Below are positions 38,386-50,584 of a stretch of 64,000 bases of DNA, piece by piece (within the stretch, counting starts at the first letter, position 1; each line of letters opens with the position of its first letter). The translations under genes and the position numbers were made by a program. The notes beneath the pieces were generated by a model. The model saw nothing but the letters and a program-made list of their open reading frames with translations. It was not told where the DNA came from and did no database searches. The DNA lies in NCBI RefSeq assembly GCF_032854445.1, contig NW_027018042.1, forward strand, positions 42,394 to 106,393, written 5' to 3'. The stretch comes from Liolophura sinensis. Lineage: Eukaryota > Mollusca > Polyplacophora > Chitonida > Chitonidae.

Positions 38386-40019
38386 TTGACTGTAAGTTAT
38401 GTGCCCTTCTGTAGCCCAGAAGACGTCAAATCTTTGGGCTAAGCCCATTTAACTCACCCAGCAATTGTCTTACTTTTAAGTCCAAGACAATCTCAATGTC
38501 TTTATCTACGTGTAGAAAAAAAACACCATTTGTACATAAAAAACACAAGGTACTAGATACAGTCTGCTGTAAAAAGTACAACTGATCACTGACCCACATC
38601 AATAAGGTTCTAAAAGATGCGGAAATGGCCCAGGCATCGGCAGCTGTTTAAAAAATTGCAAATTTCCCTGGTTTCCATGGAGTAAGAGCCGTTGCTGTGC
38701 ACGTGACTATGACATCAATGATCATTCAATTGTCGCTACAGCCAAAAGTATTATTCGGAGAGCAACGCGGTTTGCACCATTCGATTTCTCGTGACAAAAT
38801 ACGTCGGATTAGCCTCTTACCAGCAGCACTGGAACAGTTTTTCCACTTTTGCATTTTGCCTGGTCTTTTTGTTAATTGAAATCGGATACACTGTACTATG
38901 CACAATCGCGACTGGTCGTTACTATATTCAACTTTTAACTATACGTTATGTGCCCTTCGGTAGCCCAGAAGACGTCAAATCTTTGGGCTAAGCCCAATTA
39001 ACTCATCCAGCAATTGTCTTACTTTTAAGTCCAAGACAATCTCAATGTCTTTATCTACGTGTAGAAAAACCACACCATTCGTACATAAAAAACACAATGT
39101 ACTAGATACAGTCTGCTGTAAAAAGTACAACTGATCACTGAACCACATCTATAAGGCTCTAATAGATGCGGAATTGGGCCAGGCATCGGCAGCTGTTAAA
39201 AAATTGCATATTTCCCTGGTTTCCATTGAGTAAGAGCCGTTGCTGGGCACGTGACTATGACATCAATGATCATTCAATTGTGGCTACAGCCAAAAGTAAT
39301 GGTCGGAGAGCAACGCGGTTTGCACCATTCGATTTCTCGTGACAAAATACGTCGGATTAGCCTCTTACCAGCAGCACTGGAACAGTTTTTCCACTTTTGC
39401 ATTTTTGCCTGGTCTTTTTGTTAATTTGAAATCGGATACAATCTACTATGTACAATCGCGACTGGTCATGACTATATTCAACTTTTGACTATAAGTTATG
39501 TGCCCTTCTGTAGCCCAGAAGACGTCAAATCTTTGGGCTAAACCCATTAAACTCACCCAGCAATTGTCTTACTTCTATGTCCAAGACAATCTCAATGTCT
39601 TTATCTACGTGTAGAAAAACCACACCATTTGTACATAAAAAACACAAGGTACTAGATACAGTCTGCTGTAAAAAGTACAACTGATCACTGACCCACATCA
39701 ATAAGGTTCTAAAAGATGCGGAATTGGCCCAGGCATCGGCAGCTGTTTAAAAAATTGCAAATTTCCCTGGTTTCCATGGAGTAAGAGCCGTTGCTGGGCA
39801 CGTGACTATGACATCAATGATCATTCAATTGTCGCTACAGCCAAAAGTATTGGTCGGAGAGCAACGCGGTTTGCACCATTCGATTTCTCGTGACAAAATA
39901 CGTCGGATTAGCCCTCTTACCAGCAGCACTGGAACAGTTTTTCCACTTTTGCATTTTTGCCTGGTCTTTTTGTTAATTGAAATCGGATACACTGTACTAT
40001 GCACAATCGCGACTGGTCA
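38386..40019 (+). repeat. Spacer between D copies (E cassette and start of M73)
   Basis: Satellite only. It completes the 16-monomer period and consists mainly of an E cassette (38,496 on). One extra C gives AGCCCTCTTACC at about 39,911 in M73. Confidence 0.75.
38496..39990 (+). repeat. E cassette, copy 2
   Basis: Same three monomer kinds and junction marker CTTCTATGTCC (about 39,574) as copy 1, 4,945 bp (nine monomers) downstream. First monomer has GCATTTTGCC, one T shorter than copy 1. Confidence 0.8.
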
Positions 40020-42345
40020 TTACTATATTCAACTTTTGACTGTAAGTTATGTGCCCTTCTGTAGCCCAGAAGACGTCAAATCTTTGGGCTAAGCCCATTT
40101 AACTCACCCAGCAATTGTCTTACTTCTAAGTCCAAGACAATCTCAATGTCTTTATCTACGTGTAGAAAAACCACACCATTTGTACATAAAAAACACAATG
40201 TACTAGATACAGTCTGCTGTAAAAAGTACAACTGATCACTGAACCACATCAATAAGGTTATAAAAGATGCGGAATTGGCCCAGGCATCGGCAGCTGTTTA
40301 AAAAATTGCAAATTTCCCTGGTTTCCATGGAGTAAGCGCCGTTGCTGGGCACGTGACTATGACATCAATGATCATTCAATTGTCGCTACAGCCAAAAGTA
40401 TTGGTCGGAGAGCAACGCGGTTTGCACCATTCGATTTCTCGTGACAAAATACGTCGGATTAGCATCTTACCAGCAGCACTGGAACAGTTTTTCCACTTTT
40501 GCATTTTTGCCTGGTCTTTTTGTTAATTGAAATCGGATACACTGTACTATGCACAATCGCGACTGGTCGTTACTATATTCAACTTTTAACTATACGTTAT
40601 GTGCCCTTCGGTAGTCCAGAAGACGTCAAATCTTTGGGCTAAGCCCATTTAACTCATCCAGCAATTGTCTTACTTTTAAGTCCAAGACAATCTCAATGTC
40701 TTTATCTACGTGTAGAAAAACCACACCATTCGTACATAAAAAACACAATGTACTAGATACAGTCTGCTGTAAAAAGTACAACTGATCACTGACCCACATC
40801 AATAAGGTTCTAAAAGATGCGGAATTGGCCCAGGCATCGGCAGCTGTTTAAAAAATTGCAAATTTCCCTGGTTTCCATGGAGTAAGAGCCGTTGCTGGGC
40901 ACGTGACTATGACATCAATGATCATTCAATTGTCGCTACAGCCAAAAGTATTGGTCGGAGAGCAACGCGGTTTGCACCATTCGATTTCTCGTCACAAAAT
41001 ACGTCGGTTTAGCCTCTTACCAGCAGCACTGGAACAGTTTTTCCACTTTTGCATATTTGCCTGGTCTTTTTGTTAATTGAAATCGGATACACTGTACTAT
41101 GCACAATCGCGACTGGTCGTTACTATATTCAACTTTTAACTATACGTTATGTGCCCTTCGGTAGCCCAGAAGACGTCAAATCTTTGGGCTAAGCCCATTT
41201 AACTCATCCAGCAATTGTCTAACTTTTAAGTCCAAGACAATCTCAATGTCTTTATCTACGTGTAGAAAAACCACACCATTCGTACATAAAAAACACAATG
41301 TACTAGATACAGTCTGCTGTAAAAAGTACAACTGATCACTGACGCACATCAATAAGGTTCTAAAAGATGCGCAAATGGCCCAGGCATCGGCAGCTGTTTA
41401 AAAAATTGCAAATTTCCCTGGTTTCCATGGAGTAAGAGCCGTTGCTGGGCACGTGACTATGACATCAATGATCATTCAATTGTCGCTACAGCCAAAAGCA
41501 TTGGTCGGAGAGCAACGCGGTTTGCACCATTCGATTTCTCGTGACAAAATACGTCGGATTAGGCTCTTACCAGCAGCACTGGAACAGTTTTTCCACTTTT
41601 GCATTTTTGCCTGGTGTTTTTGTTAATTTGAAATCGGATACAATCTACTATGTACAATCGCGACTGGTCATTACTATATTCAACTTTTGACTGTAAGTTA
41701 TGTGCCCTTCTGTAGCCCAGAAGACGTCAAATCTTTGGGCTAAGCCCATTTAACTCACCCAGCAATTGTCTTACTTCCAATTCCAAGACAATCTCAATGT
41801 CTTTATCTACGTGTAGAAAAACCACACCATTCGTACATAAAAAACACAATGTACTAGATACAGTCTGCTGTAAAAAGTACAACTGATCACAGAACCACAT
41901 CTATAAGGCTCTAATAGATGCGGAATTGGGCCAGGCATCGGCAGCTGTTAAAAAATTGCATATTTCCCTGGTTTCCATTGAGTAAGAGCCGTTGCTGGGC
42001 ACGTGACTATGACATCAATGATCATTCAATTGTGGCTACAGCCAAAAGTAATGGTCGGAGAGCAACGCGGTTTGCACCATTCGATTTCTCGTGACAAAAT
42101 ACGTCGGATTAGCCTCTTACCAGCAGCACTGGAACAGTTTTTCCACTTTTGCATTCTTGCCTGGTCTTTTTGTTAATTGAAATCGGCTACACTGTACTAT
42201 GCACAATCGCGACTGGTCGTTACTATATTCAACTTTTGACTGTAAGTTATGTGCCCTTCTGTAGCCCAGAAGACGTCAAATCTTTGGGCTAAGCCCATTT
42301 AACTCACCCAGCAATTGTCTTACTTTTAAGTCCAAGACAATCTCA

Positions 42346-43994
42346 ATGTCTTTATCTACGTGTAGAAAAAAAACACCATTTGTACATAAAAAACACAAGG
42401 TACTAGATACAGTCTGCTGTAAAAAGTACAACTGATCACTGACCCACATCAATAAGGTTCTAAAAGATGCGGAAATGGCCCAGGCATCGGCAGCTGTTTA
42501 AAAAATTGCAAATTTCCCTGGTTTCCATGGAGTAAGAGCCGTTGCTGTGCACGTGACTATGACATCAATGATCATTCAATTGTCGCTACAGCCAAAAGTA
42601 TTATTCGGAGAGCAACGCGGTTTGCACCATTCGATTTCTCGTGACAAAATACGTCGGATTAGCCTCTTACCAGCAGCACTGGAACAGTTTTTCCACTTTT
42701 GCATTTTGCCTGGTCTTTTTGTTAATTGAAATCGGATACACTGTGCTATGCACAATCGCGACTGGTCGTTACTATATTCAACTTTTAACTATACGTTATG
42801 TGCCCTTCGGTAGCCCAGAAGACGTCAAATCTTTGGGCTAAGCCCATTTAACTCATCCAGCAATTGTCTTACTTTTAAGTCCAAGACAATCTCAATGTCT
42901 TTATCTACGTGTAGAAAAACCACACCATTCGTACATAAAAAACACAATGTACTAGATACAGTCTGCTGTAAAAAGTACAACTGATCACTGAACCACATCT
43001 ATAAGGCTCTAATAGATGCGGAATTGGGCCAGGCATCGGCAGCTGTTAAAAAATTGCATATTTCCCTGGTTTCCATTGAGTAAGAGCCGTTGCTGGGCAC
43101 GTGACTATGACATCAATGATCATTCAATTGTGGCTACAGCCAAAAGTAATGGTCGGAGAGCAACGCGGTTTGCACCATTCGATTTCTCGTGACAAAATAC
43201 GTCGGATTAGCCTCTTACCAGCAGCACTGGAACAGTTTTTCCACTTTTGCATTTTTGCCTGGTCTTTTTGTTAATTTGAAATCGGATACAATCTACTATG
43301 TACAATCGCGACTGGTCATGACTATATTCAACTTTTGACTATAAGTTATGTGCCCTTCTGTAGCCCAGAAGACGTCAAATCTTTGGGCTAAACCCATTAA
43401 ACTCACCCAGCAATTGTCTTACTTCTATGTCCAAGACAATCTCAATGTCTTTATCTACGTGTAGAAAAACCACACCATTTGTACATAAAAAACACAAGGT
43501 ACTAGATACAGTCTGCTGTAAAAAGTACAACTGATAACTGACCCACATCAATAAGGTTCTAAAAGATGCGGAATTGGCCCAGGCATCGGCAGCTGTTTAA
43601 AAAATTGCAAATTTCCCTGGTTTCCATGGAGTAAGAGCCGTTGCTGGGCACGTGACTATGACATCAATGATCATTCAATTGTCGCTACAGCCAAAAGTAT
43701 TGGTCGGAGAGCAACGCGGTTTGCACCATTCGATTTCTCGTGACAAAATACGTCGGATTAGCCTCTTACCAGCAGCACTGGAACAGTTTTTCCACTTTTG
43801 CATTTTGGCCTGGTCTTTTTGTTAATTGAAATCGGATACACTGTACTATGCACAATCGCGACTGGTCGTTACTATATTCAACTTTTAACTATACGTTATG
43901 TGCCCTTCGGTAGCCCAGAAGACGTCAAATCTTTGGGCTAAGCCCATTTAACTCATCCAGCAATTGTCTTACTTTTAAGTCCAAGACAATCTCA
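42346..43994 (+). repeat. E cassette, copy 3
   Basis: Seven monomers after copy 2. It is followed by a CTGCGTG monomer with an eight-A run (M81), an arrangement that also follows copy 4, so the shared unit is four monomers there. Confidence 0.8.
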
Positions 43995-46900
43995 ATGTCT
44001 TTATCTGCGTGTAGAAAAACCACACCATTCGTACATAAAAAAAACAATGTACTAGATACAGTCTGCTGTAAAAAGTACAACTGATCACTGACCCACATCA
44101 ATAAGGTTCTAATAGATGCGGAATTGGGCCAGGCATCGGCAGCTGTTTAGAAAATTGCATATTTCCCTGGTTTCCATGGAGTAAGAGCCGTTGCTGGGCA
44201 CGTGACTATGACATCAATGATCATTCAATTGTCGCTACAGCCAAAAGTATTGGTCGGAGAGCAACGCGGTTTGCACCATTCGATTTCTCGTGACAAAATA
44301 CGTCGGATTAGCCTCTTACCAGCAGCACTGGAACAGTTTTTCCACTTTTGCATTTTTGCCTGGTGTTTTTGTTAATTGAAATCGGATACACTGTACTATG
44401 CACAATCGCGACTGGTCGTTACTATATTCAACTTTTAACTATACGTTATGTGCCCTTCGGTAGCCCAGAAGACGTCAAATCTTTGGGCTAAGCCCATTTA
44501 ACTCATCCAGCAATTGTCTTACTTTTAAGTCCAAGACAATCTCAATGTCTTTATCTACGTGTAGAAAAACCACACCATTCGTACATAAAAAAAACAATGT
44601 ACTAGATACAGTCTGCTGTAAAAAGTACAACTGATCACTGACCCACATCAATAAGGTTCTAATAGATGCGGAATTGGGCCAGGCATCGGCAGCTGTTAAA
44701 AAATTGCATATTTCCCTGGTTTCCATGGAGTAAGAGCCGTTGCTGGGCACGTGACTATGACATCAATGATCATTCAATTGTCGCTACAGCCAAAAGTATT
44801 AGTCGGAGAGCAACGCAGTTTGCACCATTCGATTTCTCGTCACAAAATACGTCGGATTAGCCTCTTACCAGCAGCACTGGAACAGTTTTTCCACTTTTGC
44901 ATTTTTGCCTGGTCTTTTTGTTAATTGAAATCGGATACACTGTACTATGCACAATCGCGACTGGTCGTTACTATATTCAAATTTTAACTATACGTTATGT
45001 GCCCTTCGGTAGCCCAGAAGACGGCAAATCTTTGGGCTAAGCCCATTTAACTCATCCAGCAATTGTCTTACTTTTAAGTCCAAGACAATCTCAATGTCTT
45101 TATCTACGTGTAGAAAAACCACACCATTCGTACATAAAAAAAACAATGTACTAGATACAGTCTGCTGTAAAAAGTACAACTGATCACTGACCCACATCAA
45201 TAAGGTTCTAATAGATGCGGAATTGGGCCAGGCATCGGCAGCTGTTAAAAAATTGCATATTTCCCTGGTTTCCATGGAGTAAGAGCCGTTGCTGGGCACG
45301 TGACTATGACATCAATGATCATTCAATTGTCGCTACAGCCAAAAGTATTAGTCGGAGAGCAACGCAGTTTGCACCATTCGATTTCTCGTCACAAAATACG
45401 TCGGATTAGCCTCTTACCAGCAGCACTGGAACAGTTTTTCCACTTTTGCATTTTTGCCTGGTCTTTTTGTTAATTGAAATCGGATACACTGTACTATGCA
45501 CAATCGCGACTGGTCGTTACTATATTCAACTTTTGACTATACGTTATGTGCCCTTCGGTAGCCCAGAAGACGTCAAATCTTTGGGCTAAGCCCATTTAAC
45601 TCATCCAGCAATTGTCTTACTTTTAAGTCCATGACAATCTCAATGTCTTTATCTACGTGTAGAAAAACCACACCATTTGTACATAAAAAACACAATGTAC
45701 TAGATACAGTCTGCTGTAAAAAGTACAACTGATCACTGACCCACATCAATAAGGTTCTAAAAGATGCGGAATTGGCCCAGGCATCGGCAGCTGTTTAGAA
45801 AATTGCAAATTTCCCTGGTTTCCATGAAGTAAGAGCCGTTGCTGGGCACGTGACTATGACATCAATGATCATTCAATTGTCGCTACAGCCAAAAGTATTG
45901 GTCGGAGAGCAACGCGGTTTGCACCATTTGATTTCTCGTGACAAAATACGTCGGATTAGCCTCTTACCAGCAGCACTGGAACAGTTTTTCCACTTTTGCA
46001 TTTTTGCCTGGTCTTTTTGTTAATTTAAAATCGGATACAATCTACTATGTACAATCGCGACTGGTCATTACTATATTCAACTTTTGACTGTAAGTTATGT
46101 GCCCTTCTGTACCAGAAGACGTCAAATCTTTGGGCTAAGCCCATTTATCTCACCCAGCAATTGTCTTACTTCTAAGTCCAAGACAATCTCAATGTCTTTA
46201 TCTACGTGTAGAAAAACCACACCATTTGTACATAAAAAACACAAGGTACTAGATACAGTCTGCTGTAAAAAGTACAACTGATCACTGAACCACATCAATA
46301 AGGTTCTAAAAGATGCGGAATTGGCCCAGGCATCGGCAGCTGTTTAAAAAATTGCAAATTTCCCTGGTTTCCATGGAGTAAGAGCCGTTGCTGGGCACGT
46401 GACTATGACATCAATGATCATTCAATTGTCGCTACAGCCAAAAGTATTGGTCGGAGAGCAACGCGGTTTGCACCATTCGATTTCTCGTGACAAAATACGT
46501 CGGATTAGCCTCTTACCAGCAGCACTGGAACAGTTTTTCCACTTTTGCATTTTTGCCTGGTCTTTTTGTTAATTGAAATCGGATACACTGTGCTATGCAC
46601 AATCGCGACTGGTCGTTACTATATTCAACTTTTAACTATACGTTATGTGCCCTTCGGTAGCCCAGAAGACGTCAAATCTTTGGGCTAAGCCCATTTAACT
46701 CATCCAGCAATTGTCTTACTTTTAAGTCCAAGACAATCTCAATGTCTTTATCTACGTGTAGAAAAACCACACCATTCGTACATAAAAAAAACAATGTACT
46801 AGATACAGTCTGCTGTAAAAAGTACAACTGATCACTGACCCACATCAATAAGGTTCTAATAGATGCGGAATTGGGCCAGGCATCGGCAGCTGTTAAAAAA

Positions 46901-47180
46901 TTGCATATTTCCCTGGTTTCCATGGAGTAAGAGCCGTTGCTGGGCACGTGACTATGACATCAATGATCATTCAATTGTCGCTACAGCCAAAAGTATTAGT
47001 CGGAGAGCAACGCAGTTTGCACCATTCGATTTCTCGTCACAAAATACGTCGGATTAGCCTCTTACCAGCAGCACTGGAACAGTTTTTCCACTTTTGCATT
47101 TTTGCCTGGTCTTTTTGTTAATTGAAATCGGATACACTGTACTATGCACAATCGCGACTGGTCGTTACTATATTCAACTT
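43995..47180 (+). repeat. F cassette, copy 2 (M81-M86)
   Basis: Same order as copy 1 but its first monomer is the hybrid M81. Also unique here is GACGGC for GACGTC at about 45,022. Confidence 0.78.
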
Positions 47181-48389
47181 TTAACTATACGTTATGTGCC
47201 CTTCGGTAGCCCAGAAGACGTCAAATCTTTGGGCTAAGCCCATTTAACTCACCCAGCAATTGTCTTACTTTTAAGTCCAAGACAATCTCAATGTCTTTAT
47301 CTACGTGTAGAAAAACCACACCATTTGTACATAAAAAACACAAGGTACTAGATACAGTCTGCTGTAAAAAGTACAACTGATCACTGACCCACATCAATAA
47401 GGTTCTAAAAGATGCGGAATTGGCCCAGGCATCGGCAGCTGTTTAGAAAATTGCAAATTTCCCTGGTTTCCATGGAGTAAGAGCCGTTGCTGGGCACGTG
47501 ACTATGACATCAATGATCATTCAATTGTCGCTACAGCCAAAAGTATTGGTCGGAGAGCAACGCGGTTTGCACCATTCGATTTCTCGTGACAAAATACGTC
47601 GGATTAGCCTCTTACCAGCAGCACTGGAACAGTTTTTCCACTTTTGCATTTTTGCCTGGTGTTTTTGTTAATTGAAATCGGATACACTGTACTATGCACA
47701 ATCGCGACTGGTCGTTACTATATTCAACTTTTAACTATACGTTATGTGCCCTTCGGTAGCCCAGAAGACGTCAAATCTTTGGGCTAAGCCCATTTAACTC
47801 ATCCAGCAATTGTCTTACTTTTAAGTCCAAGACAATCTCAATGTCTTTATCTACGTGTAGAAAAACCACACCATTCGTACATAAAAAAAACAATGTACTA
47901 GATACAGTCTGCTGTAAAAAGTACAACTGATCACTGACCCACATCAATAAGGTTCTAATAGATGCGGAATTGGGCCAGGCATCGGCAGCTGTTAAAAAAT
48001 TGCATATTTCCCTGGTTTCCATGGAGTAAGAGCCGTTGCTGGGCACGTGACTATGACATCAATGATCATTCAATTGTCGCTACAGCCAAAAGTATTAGTC
48101 GGAGAGCAACGCAGTTTGCACCATTCGATTTCTCGTGACAAAATACGTCGGATTAGCCTCTTACCAGCAGCACTGGAACAGTTTTTCCACTTTTGCATTT
48201 TTGCCTGGTCTTTTTGTTAATTGAAATCGGCTACACTGTACTATGCACAATCGCGACTGGTCGTTACTATATTCAACTTTTGACTGTAAGTTATGTGCCC
48301 TTCTGTAGCCCAGAAGACGTCAAATCTTTGGGCTAAGCCCATTTAACTCACCCAGCAATTGTCTTACTTTTAAGTCCAAGACAATCTCA
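47181..48389 (+). repeat. Partial F cassette (M87-M88)
   Basis: The first two F monomers (M65-M66 kinds, 12,092 bp downstream of them) are followed directly by an E cassette instead of the rest of F. M88 ends as a type I/type II mosaic (GGCTACACTG with GACTGTAAG), as do the other monomers that precede E copies. Confidence 0.75.
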
Positions 48390-50035
48390 ATGTCTTTATC
48401 TACGTGTAGAAAAAAAACACCATTTGTACATAAAAAACACAAGGTACTAGATACAGTCTGCTGTAAAAAGTACAACTGATCACTGACCCACATCAATAAG
48501 GTTCTAAAAGATGCGGAAATGGCCCAGGCATCGGCAGCTGTTTAAAAAATTGCACATTTCCCTGGTTTCCATGGAGTAAGAGCCGTTGCTATGCACGTGA
48601 CTATGACATCAATGATCATTCAATTGTCGCTACAGCCAAAAGTATTATTCGGAGAGCAACGCGGTTTGCACCATTCGATTTCTCGTGACAAAATACGTCG
48701 GATTAGCCTCTTACCAGCAGCACTGGAACAGTTTTTCCACTTTTGCATTTTGCCTGGTCTTTTTGTTAATTGAAATCGGATACACTGTACTATGCACAAT
48801 CGCGACTGGTCGTTACTATATTCAACTTTTAACTATACGTTATGTGCCCTTCGGTAGCCCAGAAGACGTCAAATCTTTGGGCTAAGCCCATTTAACTCAT
48901 CCAGCAATTGTCTTACTTTTAAGTCCAAGACAATCTCAATGTCTTTATCTACGTGTAGAAAAACCACACCATTCGTACATAAAAAACACAATGTACTAGA
49001 TACAGTCTGCTGTAAAAAGTACAACTGATCACTGAACCACATCTATAAGGCTCTAATAGATGCGGAATTGGGCCAGGCATCGGCAGCTGTTAAAAAATTG
49101 CATATTTCCCTGGTTTCCATTGAGTAAGAGCCGTTGCTGGGCACGTGACTATGACATCAATGATCATTCAATTGTGGCTACAGCCAAAAGTAATGGTCGG
49201 AGAGCAACGCGGTTTGCACCATTCGATTTCTCGTGACAAAATACGTCGGATTAGCCTCTTACCAGCAGCACTGGAACAGTTTTTCCACTTTTGCATTTTT
49301 GCCTGGTCTTTTTGTTAATTTGAAATCGGATACAATCTACTATGTACAATCGCGACTGGTCATGACTATATTCAACTTTTGACTATAAGTTATGTGCCCT
49401 TCTGTAGCCCAGAAGACGTCAAATCTTTGGGCTAAACCCATTAAACTCACCCAGCAATTGTCTTACTTCTATGTCCAAGACAATCTCAATGTCTTTATCT
49501 ACGTGTAGAAAAACCACACCATTTGTACATAAAAAACACAAGGTACTAGATACAGTCTGCTGTAAAAAGTACAACTGATCACTGACCCACATCAATAAGG
49601 TTCTAAAAGATGCGGAATTGGCCCAGGCATCGGCAGCTGTTTAAAAAATTGCAAATTTCCCTGGTTTCCATGGAGTAAGAGCCGTTGCTGGGCACGTGAC
49701 TATGACATCAATGATCATTCAATTGTCGCTACAGCCAAAAGTATTGGTCGGAGAGCAACGCGGTTTGCACCATTCGATTTCTCGTGACAAAATACGTCGG
49801 ATTAGCCTCTTACCAGCAGCACTGGAACAGTTTTTCCACTTTTGCATTTTTGCCTGGTCTTTTTGTTAATTGAAATCGGATACACTGTACTATGCACAAT
49901 CGCGACTGGTCGTTATATTCAACTTTTAACTATACGTTATGTGCCCTTCGGTAGCCCAGAAGACGTCAAATCTTTGGGCTAAGCCCATTTAACTCATCCA
50001 GCAATTGTCTTACTTTTAAGTCCAAGACAATCTCA
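48390..50035 (+). repeat. E cassette, copy 4
   Basis: Eleven monomers after copy 3. Private differences are GCTATGCACGTG for GCTGTGCACGTG (about 48,589) and loss of three bases at about 49,914, which makes M91 547 bp. Confidence 0.8.
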
Positions 50036-50584
50036 ATGTCTTTATCTGCGTGTAGAAAAACCACACCATTCGTACATAAAAAAAACAATGTACTAGATAC
50101 AGTCTGCTGTAAAAAGTACAACTGATCACTGACCCACATCAATAAGGTTCTAATAGATGCGGAATTGGGCCAGGCATCGGCAGCTGTTAAAAAATTGCAT
50201 ATTTCCCTGGTTTCCATGGAGTAAGAGCCGTTGCTGGGCACGTGACTATGACATCAATGATCATTCAATTGTCGCTACAGCCAAAAGTATTAGTCGGAGA
50301 GCAACGCAGTTTGCACCATTCGATTTCTCGTCACAAAATACGTCGGATTAGCCTCTTACCAGCAGCACTGGAACAGTTTTTCCACTTTTGCATTTTTGCC
50401 TGGTCTTTTTGTTAATTGAAATCGGATACACTGTACTATGCACAATCGCGACTGGTCGTTACTATATTCAACTTTTAACTATACGTTATGTGCCCTTCGG
50501 TAGCCCAGAAGACGTCAAATCTTTGGGCTAAGCCCATTTAACTCATCCAGCAATTGTCTTACTTTTAAGTCCAAGACAATCTCA
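50036..50584 (+). repeat. Monomer M92 (CTGCGTG, long-A kind)
   Basis: Starts CTGCGTG with an eight-A run, AGTATTAGTCGG and CGCAGTTTG. It links E copy 4 to the following F cassette and corresponds to M81 in position. Confidence 0.7.

Larger units (their letters stand above)
40020..47180 (+). repeat. HOR D, copy 2 (M74-M86)
   Basis: Carries the same rare markers as copy 1 (AGTAAGCGCC at about 40,331, CTTCCAATTCC at about 41,775, TCACAGAACC at 41,887, TCTGTACCAG at about 46,106). M78 has GCATTTTGCC where copy 1 has one more T, which accounts for the offset falling from 8,796 to 8,795. M81 (43,995) is a hybrid: CATTCG, an eight-A run and TTGCATA like an F-type monomer, but TTTAGAAAATT and GGTGTTTTTG like M65. 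Confidence 0.88.
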
